Shown: positions 44,338-54,340, counted from the stretch's first letter. The stretch is DNA of 64,000 bases from Flavihumibacter cheonanensis (GCF_022352215.1 NZ_JAKRWF010000002.1:620001-684000); one strand, 5' to 3'. Numbers and translations: made by a program. Notes: generated from the letters alone by a model not told the origin.

Positions 44338-45252
44338 ATGAAAAACACCAACTTTATACGAATTAAATCAGTTGCAGATTTACATCGATTTATTGGTTTT
44401 GAAAGCCCAAGACATCCGCTAATTTCACTTATTGACTATTCCAAGGTAAAACCAATTCAGGCACTATCAGATTATAATATTGTGAATGATCTTTACCTGG
44501 TTAGCATTAAAAATATTGGCCCAAAGGATGTTCGGTACGGAAGAAGCAAGTATGATTTTGAAGAAGGATGTTTGATTTTTATGGCACCTAATCAGGTTTA
44601 TTCAATTCCAGATATCGATCTTAATAATAATTTTTCAGGATTTGGACTCTACTTTCATCCTGATTTGCTTTCAGGAACTTCTCTTTCGAAGACTATTTCA
44701 AATTATTCGTTTTTTGAATATCGAACCAATGAAGCTTTGCATCTTTCGGATGCTGAAAAACAAAAAATGAGTCTTATTTTTTCAAATATTGAAGAAGAAA
44801 TATCTGACCGGATAGACAATCATACACAGGAGGTATTGGTTCATAATATTGAACTATTGCTGAAGTATTCAAATAGATTTTATGAACGGCAACATATAAC
44901 CAGGAAAACATTAAATACTGATACTGTTTCAAAATTTGAAAGCTTACTAAAAGAGTATTTTATAAAAAATACTCAATTTGCCAATGGACTTGTTGAAGTT
45001 AAATATTTTGCAGAAAAAATGAATCTTTCGTCAAAATACCTGTCTGATATTTTAAAAAGATACACAGGCAAGAGTGTACAGGAGCATATTAATTTGCATT
45101 TAATTGAAAAAGCTAAGACAGAATTACTCACCACAAATAAATCAGTAGCTGAAATTGCATTTGACCTTGGATTCGAATACCCGCAATACTTTAGTAGACT
45201 ATTTAAACAAAAAGAGGGGTTGACGCCGACTGAATTCAGAAGCATGTCATAA
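44338..45252 (+). CDS. AraC-family transcriptional regulator (AT-rich)
   Basis: This 304-residue regulator has a C-terminal AraC double helix-turn-helix (residues about 205-300: 'GLVEVKYFAEKMNLSSKYLSDILKRYTGKSVQEHI', 'SVAEIAFDLGFEYPQYFSRLFKQKEGLTPTEFR'). The N-terminal part is a cupin-like sensor. It is one of the most AT-rich genes here. Position suggests it regulates the SDR gene 60 bases upstream. Confidence 0.92.
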   Translation: MKNTNFIRIKSVADLHRFIGFESPRHPLISLIDYSKVKPIQALSDYNIVNDLYLVSIKNIGPKDVRYGRSKYDFEEGCLIFMAPNQVYSIPDIDLNNNFSGFGLYFHPDLLSGTSLSKTISNYSFFEYRTNEALHLSDAEKQKMSLIFSNIEEEISDRIDNHTQEVLVHNIELLLKYSNRFYERQHITRKTLNTDTVSKFESLLKEYFIKNTQFANGLVEVKYFAEKMNLSSKYLSDILKRYTGKSVQEHINLHLIEKAKTELLTTNKSVAEIAFDLGFEYPQYFSRLFKQKEGLTPTEFRSMS

Positions 45253-45411
45253 TACACATGCCGGGTTTTGCCAAACAACTTACAAAGGCTTCGTGCGCCC
45301 ACCTGGGTAAGGTATTAAGATCTTTAAATTAGAGTGGAAGAATTGACCAAAAAGAATATCCCCCTCTAAGTTTGTACAGAATAATGAACAGTGAGCTGAT
45401 GCATCCAAAAA
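45253..45411. other. Intergenic stretch between the acquired pair and the gene fragment
   Basis: Nothing coding or RNA-like was recognised in this AT-rich stretch. It has no terminal inverted repeats or target duplications that would mark a mobile element edge. Confidence 0.5.
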
Positions 45412-45606
45412 CTAACATGTAACTTTAGGAAAATCCTGCTGTTGAATTTTCACTTCAATTACAGATTCAGGAGTTTCACCCATAAAAACGCTGGCTACCT
45501 GATTGATTTCTTTTTCAATCTTATACGGTATTTTAAGGTCAGTCAGCATATCGGTTAACATGGTGGTATCTTCCTGCGTAAGAAATCTGGAATAGGTTGC
45601 GAATAC
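45412..45606 (-). pseudogene. Fragment resembling an N-terminal DUF2007-like domain
   Basis: A 64-codon stretch read on the minus strand ends at a TAG (45412-45414) and is preceded directly by an in-frame TAG, so it has no proper start. It reads ATYSRFLTQEDTTMLTDML...IPYKIEKEINQVASVFMGE...EVKIQQQDFPKV, with the pattern of the small Bacteroidota 'signal-transducing' domain (DUF2007-like) that begins larger membrane proteins. The rest of such a protein is missing. An internal ATG could still make a short peptide. The family match is from memory of the pattern and is tentative. Confidence 0.4.
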
Positions 45607-45638
45607 CTAAAATGCAATAAGGCAAATAACAACTTTTA

Positions 45639-48047
45639 CTAATAATACGATAACCATGCAGTAGCAATACAATCCCTATTGCTCTTAAAGCGAATCCAGT
45701 TCGCCTGGTAGGAGTCTGGAAATGTAAGCTCCACAGTTTTGCCAGCTACTAATTTCACCTGCTGGTATGTTTGCCAGTTTCCCTGATCCACATCAACTTC
45801 AATGGTGATTATGACATCCTTATCAGCAGTCAGGCTAAGTTTCTTTTTATCATATCCTCTCATCAGATAAGGAATGGAATACTCCTGTGCCTTTACAGCA
45901 GTTTTCTTCCAGGCGCCACCTTCTCCTCGGGGTTTTCCCAGTTTCCATAAATCATCTATAGCACCAAACCATAAACCCGAATCTGTTTTCATGCCAGGAA
46001 AATAATGGCCGTCTGATTGTGCATTTGTTGAAGTTCCACTTAAGACCAGCAAGCCTCGCCAGGTACAAAAATCCATGATTGCTTTTTCATGCGTGGATAC
46101 AGGTCGGATGGCTGCATATCCCGATTCCCGACCCACCTCATAAAAAGTACCATGGGCGTTCAACATAAATCGCTCTGACTCCAGTTCTCTTTTTCCACGT
46201 GGCCAACCTCCTGGAAATGGCTGTTCATAGCGTGTGTTCGTCTTCGGTAATCGCCAGGTACCGGTTTTATCGGTTACTAATACAGAGGCTTCATCCATCT
46301 GAAAATCCTGACTTGTTTTGCCAATTGCCAATATCCTGTCCGTACTATCATAACGTGGTTTGGAAAATTTCAATTCTTCATTTACTTCTTCATAACGGTA
46401 TTTATTACCCGCTTGGCTAAATAGTACCTGCAAATTTTTATTATGGCCAGCAGGACGAATAATTGCTGACTGGTATGTTGATGCGGTTGCAGCTAAATCA
46501 TCTATCCGCATAACACTCTGAAACATTGGATCTGACTCCGTTGGTTGCAGTTTTCCACTTAATTGGAACACTGCCGATGCCGTTGTATGTTGATTTGCCT
46601 TAACGCGTACCCATTGTACTTTCCAGTCGGTTGGTAAATTGATCCAGGTATAGCCCTTTGCCTTTACTGATACCTTTTTCCAAACCTGCCATTGGTTATT
46701 GCCTGACATATCGCCTTCAATAGTAAACTCCACTGTCTTTGAACCATCATTCGTAATATGCATTGTACGATGCTGAAATCCATTCAACAGAAAAGGATCA
46801 GAAGCTTTGCCTGCCTCCACCAAATCTTTCATCCATACCGCTCCCCAGCCTGATGCGGGCCCCCAGGTACTAAGTTCCTCCCAGCTTCCAAACCATAAAT
46901 TGGATTGTGATCTACCCGCCAGCGGGTTCTCCAGAATCGTGGTTTCATCTGTTGCCAGCACAAGGGCACCATTCCATTCACAGAAGTCGGGAATATACCT
47001 TAGATGGCTGCCCAACGGATGTATTCCACCCGCAGTTGTTTTAGCAAAAGATTTTGGAAAGGAATAAAACATACCATGCATATCCATTAGCATTTTTCCT
47101 TCACCTACTTCTCGTATACGCGGCCACTCTGTATACCATCCGCCAATATGATCATAGGTATGTGTCGCCTTGGGTAAACGATACGTAAGCCATTCTCCTT
47201 TATCTAATAGTTTCAAAATTACCGACCGCTTATCCCAGCCAATACTCCAGGCAGGATCATTTTCTGAGCTGTTGCCATAAATGCCGCCCGGACCAGTAAT
47301 ATCGGTGAACTGTTTACGCTCTACAATAGACCACTTGTTGCCATCCCAGCTAGCCAATACGCCCATATCTTCTGAAGAGCGTGGAGGGCCGCCTGCTTTC
47401 AAATCAGTAGACTTAATATCAAATACTGCGTGCTCTCCGTTGTTCGCAACCAGTAGTTGTTTTTGAGCTACATAGGCACCTTTGCCATGCCATCCCGGCA
47501 CCGGTTTATGAAAGAGCTTACGGACTTCAAGCGTATTTACATTTGTTTCATACAACATGCCTTCCATGTCATAAAAATATACCCAATTGGCAGGGTCCGT
47601 CAAATGTCTGGTGGTTGCTGTCATACGTCCAGGCATAACCGAAGGAGAAATGGTTCGCACTCGACCATATTCATTTATGAAATGATGTCCGGTTATGAGT
47701 TGTTTCGACTCTTTATGAATTAACCGATTAGCGGGTGTGCCACCAACGCTTTCGGGATGAATAACGAGATTCAGATTTGAATCAATGCTATAAAGTTTAT
47801 CGGCGCTCCCATAGGGGCAATGCGGACTATAGGTGACCATCCATAATTTACCTGCCCAGGGGGTAATAGCACCTATTCCCCCTTCATTTCCATTTCCGGT
47901 ACAAGGCAATCCAAATCCTTCATTGAAAACTGCCAGGTGAGGATAAACACCCGAAATTTTTAAACGGTTTTCATGGGCCCCGGGTTGTGCAAAAGAAAAA
48001 TAACTACCTGCCAGCAGAGCTATTGACCAAACTGTTTTCTTAAACAT
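45639..48047 (-). CDS. Uncharacterised secreted protein of a SusCD locus with internal duplication
   Basis: This 802-residue protein starts at ATG 48047, where a signal peptide (to about residue 21, 'SFAQ') begins, 29 bases after the SusD stop. No family was recognised. Residues about 271-498 and 577-802 are two copies of one unit: both have 'WPR', 'MLxxHGxFY', 'DFCxWxGxLVLxxxxT', 'LWFG', 'GAxWKK/WMK' and 'WxxVxxK'-type strands. The unit ends in a beta-sandwich-like tail. Residues 25-260 look like a beta-propeller start ('ITPWAGKLWMVTYS'). As third gene of the operon it may be the enzyme or binding protein that defines the substrate. Confidence 0.8.
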   Translation of the reverse strand: MFKKTVWSIALLAGSYFSFAQPGAHENRLKISGVYPHLAVFNEGFGLPCTGNGNEGGIGAITPWAGKLWMVTYSPHCPYGSADKLYSIDSNLNLVIHPESVGGTPANRLIHKESKQLITGHHFINEYGRVRTISPSVMPGRMTATTRHLTDPANWVYFYDMEGMLYETNVNTLEVRKLFHKPVPGWHGKGAYVAQKQLLVANNGEHAVFDIKSTDLKAGGPPRSSEDMGVLASWDGNKWSIVERKQFTDITGPGGIYGNSSENDPAWSIGWDKRSVILKLLDKGEWLTYRLPKATHTYDHIGGWYTEWPRIREVGEGKMLMDMHGMFYSFPKSFAKTTAGGIHPLGSHLRYIPDFCEWNGALVLATDETTILENPLAGRSQSNLWFGSWEELSTWGPASGWGAVWMKDLVEAGKASDPFLLNGFQHRTMHITNDGSKTVEFTIEGDMSGNNQWQVWKKVSVKAKGYTWINLPTDWKVQWVRVKANQHTTASAVFQLSGKLQPTESDPMFQSVMRIDDLAATASTYQSAIIRPAGHNKNLQVLFSQAGNKYRYEEVNEELKFSKPRYDSTDRILAIGKTSQDFQMDEASVLVTDKTGTWRLPKTNTRYEQPFPGGWPRGKRELESERFMLNAHGTFYEVGRESGYAAIRPVSTHEKAIMDFCTWRGLLVLSGTSTNAQSDGHYFPGMKTDSGLWFGAIDDLWKLGKPRGEGGAWKKTAVKAQEYSIPYLMRGYDKKKLSLTADKDVIITIEVDVDQGNWQTYQQVKLVAGKTVELTFPDSYQANWIRFKSNRDCIATAWLSYY

Positions 48048-48076
48048 ATATAGAAACTTAAGCGATTGGGAGAGAT

Positions 48077-49756
48077 TTAATAATTGGGATTTTGTTCGAG
48101 GTTGGGATTCACCCGTATCTCTAATGCGGGGATGGGCCATAGGTATTGACGAGATGGATCAAAATTTCTTTGTGCTACTACTTTTACCTGATTCCCAAAA
48201 CCTGAATAGTCGGCAATACCATCTTCATCCAAAGGTGTTACTCCAGGGAATGGCCATTTTGAACGATCCTGCACAGTTGGATCCGGCAAACCGATTACGG
48301 GTTTGGTCAACGCTTTTTCTGCGAGGCGCCAGCGAATCAAATCCATGTAGCGAATTCCTTCCTTAGCCAACTCAACTCTTCTTTCCCTACGGATGATTTT
48401 TCGTAATTCCACTGGATCAACAGTGGAGATGGCTGGATATAAACCTGTTTCAGCAACTGCCACCCCGTAGGCTCTTGCCCTAACCTTGTTCAGCGCCTCA
48501 TATAAACTCGCATCCAATTCACCCAGTTCCAATTTTGCTTCGGCATAGGTTAAAAGTATTTCTCCCAGGCGAATTAAAATGAGGTCATTATCTTCTGATT
48601 TTTTATCTGCCCAGGACTGGTCAATACCTTTTTTCCAGAGTAAACCGGTATAACTGGCGAAAGTGGCAACTGTTCTGCAATCGCGGTTACTCACGCGAGC
48701 ATTCTGTGTAGTACTAAAAACTGTTATTGAATCCGGATGTGGTTGATAATAATGTCCAAGCCACAAACTATTAAAGGGAACGATGGTAGCTTTCAATCGC
48801 GGATCCCGATTTGCAAATGGATCCAAAGGATTGTAAAGTGGTGATTCATCAATTGGTAAGCCATCAATACATTCATAGGCATCCATCATTTCCCGGGTAG
48901 GGATTTGCGCACCAAATCCTCCTGTATTTCGGGGTAATTGGTCTTGTACGGGAGTGCCAGAGGTAAATACTTTCTGTGCCTCATCACGTGGAATACTGAT
49001 AATGATTTCTTTGCTTGTTTCACCTGCTTTTAGGAACAACTGCTCATAATTTGGATTCAAGGCATATACACCCGCTGCGGTTAAATCAAGTATGGCTTTG
49101 GAGGCGTCCCTTGCAACTGTCCATTTTCCCATCTCGAGTGCCGTACGCGCTTTGATTGCAAGTGCTGCCCCTTTGGTGAATCGTTTAATGGCAGAAGCCG
49201 GATAGGTTTCGGGTAGGTTATTAGCAGCGAAATCGAGTTCTGCAAAAATAAAGGTTAGTATTTCCTCCTTATTCGTACGAGTAACAGAAGATGCTTCGTC
49301 CAGAGAAAGCTGAGTAGTTAAAAACGGCACATCACCAAAATGGGTAATAAGGCGACTGTACTGGTAGGCTCTGATCAGGCGCATTTCAGCTTCCAGTCGG
49401 GTCATTATTTCAGCTGGCGTATTAGCTGCTGCCTTGTCCTTGTTTTCCAGAAAGGCATTCACACGTCCTATTGCTTTATATGCCAGACTCCAATAGTTTT
49501 GGACCATGGCATCATCTGCATTCATGGTGCCAAAGGTAACGGCGTTTCCAAGTTGTCCACGATGCCAGTAATTGTCGGTATATTGTTCGTTGTCATTTCC
49601 CCAGAAATCGATTTTGTATAAATCATTTACTGCGAGTTCCAGTTGAGTTTGGTTGGAGTAAAAGGAAGCGGTAGATGGTTCAGCCGGTGGTGTAAGTTCC
49701 AGCTTCACACAGGCAGTAAGTAAAAATAAGAGCAGTATATAAGAATAGTATTTCAT
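48077..49756 (-). CDS. SusD/RagB-type surface lipoprotein (second locus)
   Basis: This 559-residue lipoprotein has the lipobox LLTAC with cysteine at residue 16. SusD features are 'EAEMRLIRAYQYSRLITHFGDVPFLTTQLSLDEASSVTRTNKEEI', the TPR-like 'FTKGAALAIKARTALEMGKW' and the C-terminal 'LWPIPALEIRVNPNLEQNPNY'. It lies 30 bases downstream of SusC. It forms the ligand-binding lid of the second transporter. Confidence 0.95.
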   Translation of the reverse strand: MKYYSYILLLFLLTACVKLELTPPAEPSTASFYSNQTQLELAVNDLYKIDFWGNDNEQYTDNYWHRGQLGNAVTFGTMNADDAMVQNYWSLAYKAIGRVNAFLENKDKAAANTPAEIMTRLEAEMRLIRAYQYSRLITHFGDVPFLTTQLSLDEASSVTRTNKEEILTFIFAELDFAANNLPETYPASAIKRFTKGAALAIKARTALEMGKWTVARDASKAILDLTAAGVYALNPNYEQLFLKAGETSKEIIISIPRDEAQKVFTSGTPVQDQLPRNTGGFGAQIPTREMMDAYECIDGLPIDESPLYNPLDPFANRDPRLKATIVPFNSLWLGHYYQPHPDSITVFSTTQNARVSNRDCRTVATFASYTGLLWKKGIDQSWADKKSEDNDLILIRLGEILLTYAEAKLELGELDASLYEALNKVRARAYGVAVAETGLYPAISTVDPVELRKIIRRERRVELAKEGIRYMDLIRWRLAEKALTKPVIGLPDPTVQDRSKWPFPGVTPLDEDGIADYSGFGNQVKVVAQRNFDPSRQYLWPIPALEIRVNPNLEQNPNY

Positions 49757-49786
49757 TTCAATATTTTTAATCTGTATGAAGAATAA

Positions 49787-52700
49787 TCAGAGTCTTATTG
49801 TAGCTCCCAGCATCATGGTAGTGACGATTGGATAGGAATAAGAATTTGATTCAGGATCTGCATATTTGGGGAAATTACTGATGGTCCAAACATCATTCGC
49901 GGAGAAATATACCCTGCAGGTTTTCGCTGTATTCGCATTTTTTGCTGGTAATGGAATAGTATATCCAAGTGTGATATTTTTCATCCTGAAGTAAGCGCCA
50001 TTGATCAACCAGAAATCAGACATTTCATAATTATTACCAAGAGATCTGGTGGATAATCTTGGATAGCGGGCTGCCATATTTTGCTCCGGACTATTATTCC
50101 TACTCCAGAATTTACCAACGATATCACTGGGTACATTTCCAAATGCTTCTGCAAATGGTCGAATCAAATCTTCGTTTAAACGGCTGTTTCGTTTACCCAC
50201 ACCCTGCACCACTATACCGAAATCGAACCTGTTGTATTCCAGTCGAATGGTGGCGCCATATAGATACCTGGGCAAAGATCCCCCTAAGAGTACCCGGTCA
50301 TCCGGAGTAATCCGACCATCCTTGTTTATATCTTCATATCGTACATCCCCTGCTGTAACATTGTTATTCAAACGGGGAGAGCCAACCGTATCTTCCGTAG
50401 TTTGGTACAATCCATTAGAACGATACCCAAACCACTCATTAAACTCACTTCCTTCAAACGTTGATTGGGCTCCAAGGATCTGAGTACCTCTCATATCCAG
50501 AATTTTAGATTTGGAATCACTCAGGTTAAAGCCAATGGTATATCGAAGTTTGCCTACTTTGTCTCTCCAGGAAGTTTCCACTTCCCATCCCTTAACTTCC
50601 AGCGTTCCTGCATTTTGACTGGGCTTATCGAATCCTATAAACAAAGGAATATCGAGCGATAATAAAATATCTCTTGTTTTCTTGTTGTAATAATCGGCAG
50701 AAACACTTAATCGGTTGGAGAAGAAGGAGGCGTCTAATCCATAGTTAGTTGTTTGCGTAGTTTCCCATGATATATTTTCTACTGCATAAACTTGTTGAGC
50801 GCCACCGTTTAAAGGAACAACAACACCATTCTGATAAAAAAGGGCATTTGAAAATGCGATCAGTGATTGATATGGATAGTTTCCAATTCTTTCATTGCCT
50901 ACTGTACCATATGATGCTCTTAGTTTAAGAAAAGACAACCAATTAAAAGATTGCATAAATTTTTCTTCACTAATCGTCCAGCCAGCGGCTATGGAAGGGA
51001 AAAGGGCATCACGGTATTGTGGTGCAAAGCGGGAAGATTGATCATACCGAAGGTTACCCTGCAAGTAATATTTGTTTTTGTAGTTGTATTGCAATCTGCC
51101 AAAAAATGATCGAAGTGCATTTTCGGAAGCTGTTCCGGAGTTATCCCGAAATTCCTGTGAACCTGCATTCAGATAAGGATAATCTGTAAGTGCGAATCCA
51201 CTTCTGGAAGCCATGGCAAATTCATTGGAAAAATACAATTCTTCGTAACCACCTAAAACGCCGATACTATGACCATCACCCAATTCAGTAGAGTAGTCAG
51301 CCAGGAATTGACCAGTTAATGAAATACTTTCCTGCCGGGTTTCTGTCAGGGTCGTTCTTGGAAAATTGCTCAATGAACTTGGTGTGCCATCCGGGTTGGT
51401 AAAATCAATCCTTTTGGAAAAACGTTTTCCCTTGTTAAAATCCAGGGTTGGCGCTACAAGTGCAGTAAGTGTAAGACCTTTGAGCGGGCGATATTGTAAG
51501 GAAAGTCGGCCTGTCATTTGATTACTGTAAGCTTCATCCGACCCCCCTTCTCTTAGTTGTGCAACAGGATTTCGTCCGTCTTTTGATAATGCGTACCTGC
51601 CATCAGAATAGAAATCATCATATATAGAGGGCATAATCCTTGCTTCATAAAATGGATTTAAAATCGGATTCTCCTGATATACGCGGCGATATCCAATATC
51701 AAGGCTGACCAGCAGGTTGTCAAGTACCTGCAAATCATTATTGATTCTTATCTGGTAGCGATCAAATTGTTGCTGATCAAAAAAGGAGCCCGCACTGGTA
51801 TAGCCCATGGATGCCTTGGTCTTCAGTTTTCCTGTACCCATGGTAAAAACCAGGTCATGTCGTTGACGGGGAGCCAGTTTTCTTTCCATCAGAAGGTCCT
51901 GCCAGTTGGTATTGGCAAAAGGAAACTGATCTGGATTAAGACGGGCGCTATCTGCAAAATTATCAATGAAAGCTTGTGGGTAGGAGCCTGCTGTGGCGCC
52001 ATCATTGGTTTGTTGTTCATTAAAATAGCGCATGTAATCCGGACCACTCACAAATTCTGGTAATCGGGTAGGCTGCTGCACCCCATATTCATAGGTATAT
52101 TCCATTTGAGCTTGTCCGGATTTTGCTCTTTTCGTGGTGATCAGGATAACACCCGCCGCACCTCTTGAACCATAAATGGCAGCGGAAGCTGCATCTTTCA
52201 ACACGGTAAGGCTGGCAACATCATTAGGATTCACATTATCGATGCTACTAACAGGAATCCCATCCACAATTATCAGAGGTGAATTGGTCCCAAGCGTTGT
52301 AATACCTCGAACGAGAATATTGGCAGAGGCCCCTGGTGCTCCACTGCCCCGGGTTACGGAAACGCCGGCTACAGCACCTTGTAAGGCTTCAGAAACCTGA
52401 ACTGTTTGCCTTCCGCCTACATCTTCCGCACTGATGGTAGATACAGCTCCAGTAAGGTCTTTTTTGCGTTGGGTACCATATCCCACAACAATAACCTGTT
52501 CCATTTCTGTAGCATTGCGGGTAAGCGAAATAGTAAGAGGATTGCCATCGACAAACTGATCAAGTGAAATCCGAAGGGGTTGATAATTGGTCATCGAAAT
52601 CACGAGTACCTGATTGCCTGTTGGAACATTTAATTCAAATCGGCCATCTGCGCCGGTTTGGGTTCCGATGGAACTACCGGACAGAATAATTGAAACACCT

Positions 52701-52819
52701 GAAAGTACCTGTTGACTGGTACTGTCAATAATCCGACCGTTGATGGTTCGGTTCTGGCTTCTACCGATGACCGTAGTAAAAACCAGCAATACTAATAGAA
52801 AGAGCTGCTTTTTTTTCAT
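49787..52819 (-). CDS. SusC/RagA-type TonB-linked outer-membrane transporter (second locus)
   Basis: This 1010-residue receptor has a signal peptide (to about residue 21), a carboxypeptidase-D-like domain at 25-105 ('NGRIIDSTSQQVLSGVSIILS'), a plug with 'SLTVLKDAASAAIYGSRGAAGVILIT' near residues 205-230, and a full barrel ending 'TTMMLGATIRL'. It is unlike the first SusC in detail, so a different ligand is expected. The operon continues into SusD and the 802-residue protein; the putative regulator is divergent, 145 bases away. Confidence 0.96.
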   Translation of the reverse strand: MKKKQLFLLVLLVFTTVIGRSQNRTINGRIIDSTSQQVLSGVSIILSGSSIGTQTGADGRFELNVPTGNQVLVISMTNYQPLRISLDQFVDGNPLTISLTRNATEMEQVIVVGYGTQRKKDLTGAVSTISAEDVGGRQTVQVSEALQGAVAGVSVTRGSGAPGASANILVRGITTLGTNSPLIIVDGIPVSSIDNVNPNDVASLTVLKDAASAAIYGSRGAAGVILITTKRAKSGQAQMEYTYEYGVQQPTRLPEFVSGPDYMRYFNEQQTNDGATAGSYPQAFIDNFADSARLNPDQFPFANTNWQDLLMERKLAPRQRHDLVFTMGTGKLKTKASMGYTSAGSFFDQQQFDRYQIRINNDLQVLDNLLVSLDIGYRRVYQENPILNPFYEARIMPSIYDDFYSDGRYALSKDGRNPVAQLREGGSDEAYSNQMTGRLSLQYRPLKGLTLTALVAPTLDFNKGKRFSKRIDFTNPDGTPSSLSNFPRTTLTETRQESISLTGQFLADYSTELGDGHSIGVLGGYEELYFSNEFAMASRSGFALTDYPYLNAGSQEFRDNSGTASENALRSFFGRLQYNYKNKYYLQGNLRYDQSSRFAPQYRDALFPSIAAGWTISEEKFMQSFNWLSFLKLRASYGTVGNERIGNYPYQSLIAFSNALFYQNGVVVPLNGGAQQVYAVENISWETTQTTNYGLDASFFSNRLSVSADYYNKKTRDILLSLDIPLFIGFDKPSQNAGTLEVKGWEVETSWRDKVGKLRYTIGFNLSDSKSKILDMRGTQILGAQSTFEGSEFNEWFGYRSNGLYQTTEDTVGSPRLNNNVTAGDVRYEDINKDGRITPDDRVLLGGSLPRYLYGATIRLEYNRFDFGIVVQGVGKRNSRLNEDLIRPFAEAFGNVPSDIVGKFWSRNNSPEQNMAARYPRLSTRSLGNNYEMSDFWLINGAYFRMKNITLGYTIPLPAKNANTAKTCRVYFSANDVWTISNFPKYADPESNSYSYPIVTTMMLGATIRL

Positions 52820-52963
52820 GACTAAACAATCGTTTTGGTTGGTGGACTAGAAAGAAAAAGTAAATTCGGAACTCTGAAATGGCTTTACAAGTTTTGCCCT
52901 GTCCAAAAGACTGACCAAAAAAATGGATAACTTAACTAATTTGCTTTCAATAACTTAGAAATA

Positions 52964-54340
52964 ATGCTTGGGGATTCTGGACAAGTCGCAACACCAGTTC
53001 AATCGGCACAATTGCTTTTCTGTTGTAAGCAGATTGAACGTCGGTATGGCAATAAGCAAGTTGGTGAATGGACCAATCGGGATTATATTTATTTAAGTCA
53101 TACTATATCACATGAGACCAATATTCTGATCAGTCCAAACACGCTGAAGCGGATTTTTGGAAAAATTCATACAAACTCCCATTATTTTCCTCAACAGGCG
53201 ACAAGAGATGCACTTGCTAAATTTTCCGGTTATTCTGATTGGGCAGCGATGGTTGAACAAATACCACAGCCCGTTCTTCCCACCAAAGAGGATACACTTA
53301 CGGAGCCAGGAGAATCTGTTGACAAAGATGTAATCTTACGTAAAAGAGCAGTTGTTACTACTCACCAGCAGTTACCAGCTGAACAGGAAATGAAGAAATC
53401 AAGGTTCGCTTTTTGGTGGGCTTATCGTAAATGGATTTTCGGATTGATAGGGGTGCTTGTATTACTTGCATTCAGTTTATTTCTTCAAAAAATGAAAGAT
53501 GATAGAATTTTGCAGGGAAGTGTCCGTTTATTGTGTCTGAATCCAGAGGGGGCTAATCCTCATACAGCCTTGTTCAAACTTCAAACTGAACAAGAAGAGA
53601 TGACTACCAGCGGAGGATTTTCCATTGATTTTAATGATGGAAAATCAAAGCGAGCGATTCAGCCAGGTGAATTATTGAATCATTATTTTGAGATGCCGGG
53701 TGTATATTATCCCATTTTATATTATAATAATCAACCTATTGATACTTCCCGTGTTAGCTTGCAATCCAATGAATGGACAGCTACAGCCAGTATTTTAAGG
53801 GATACAACCCGGGTATATCCAATCTCTGCTGATGATATCCGGCAAAATGACAACCTGCAGGTTACGCCGCCAGCACTTTTCGCTTCCGGCATTGATACAA
53901 ATAAAACCTTTCTGGTTAGTTTTTATCGTGGTGATTCGTCCGGTAAGTCGGGTGATAATTTTAAATTAACCATAAAGCTAAAAACCTCCCGGGATAGACC
54001 AGGCGTACGTTGTTCACAAGTATGGACAAAGATTTTTGGCGACCAATATTACCATGAAGTTTTAATACTCAAACCTGGATGTACCAATTGGTCAACAGTT
54101 GGATTTTCAGAAAAACGTTTTTATGGTGGAAGCTCTGATCTACGGTCCCTGGGGGTTGATTTATCAGATGGAGGTGAAATACAAATTCTGGTAAAAGATA
54201 AAAAGGCGGCTGTATACACAAACGGTAAACAGATATTTACTACCAATTATGCTAAATCGATCGGAACTATTCAGGGAATAGGAATAAACTTTTCCGGAAC
54301 CGGATCGATTGAGCAGGTTGAATTAACAGAAATGCAGTGA
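52964..54340 (+). CDS. Membrane-tethered putative DNA-binding regulator of the second locus
   Basis: This 458-residue protein has three parts. Residues about 15-98 form a helical domain (LSHTISHETNILISPNTLKRIFGK, then ALAKFSGYSDWAAM) that resembles the helix-turn-helix-like N-terminus of many uncharacterised Bacteroidota proteins. One membrane helix spans 157-176, with basic residues before it, so the N-terminus is in the cytoplasm. The outer part has a PKD-like beta domain (about 185-290) and a lectin-like jelly roll (about 315-458). The design suggests a sensor that binds glycans outside and DNA inside; this is inferred. It lies next to and divergent from SusC. Confidence 0.65.
   Translation: MLGDSGQVATPVQSAQLLFCCKQIERRYGNKQVGEWTNRDYIYLSHTISHETNILISPNTLKRIFGKIHTNSHYFPQQATRDALAKFSGYSDWAAMVEQIPQPVLPTKEDTLTEPGESVDKDVILRKRAVVTTHQQLPAEQEMKKSRFAFWWAYRKWIFGLIGVLVLLAFSLFLQKMKDDRILQGSVRLLCLNPEGANPHTALFKLQTEQEEMTTSGGFSIDFNDGKSKRAIQPGELLNHYFEMPGVYYPILYYNNQPIDTSRVSLQSNEWTATASILRDTTRVYPISADDIRQNDNLQVTPPALFASGIDTNKTFLVSFYRGDSSGKSGDNFKLTIKLKTSRDRPGVRCSQVWTKIFGDQYYHEVLILKPGCTNWSTVGFSEKRFYGGSSDLRSLGVDLSDGGEIQILVKDKKAAVYTNGKQIFTTNYAKSIGTIQGIGINFSGTGSIEQVELTEMQ

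Noticed and set aside
52905-52925. TGACCAAAAA recurring near 43235, 45345 and 52912 as a shared regulatory box
   Set aside because: The short word is A-rich, sits at different distances from unlike genes, and three hits in AT-rich spacers are expected by chance.
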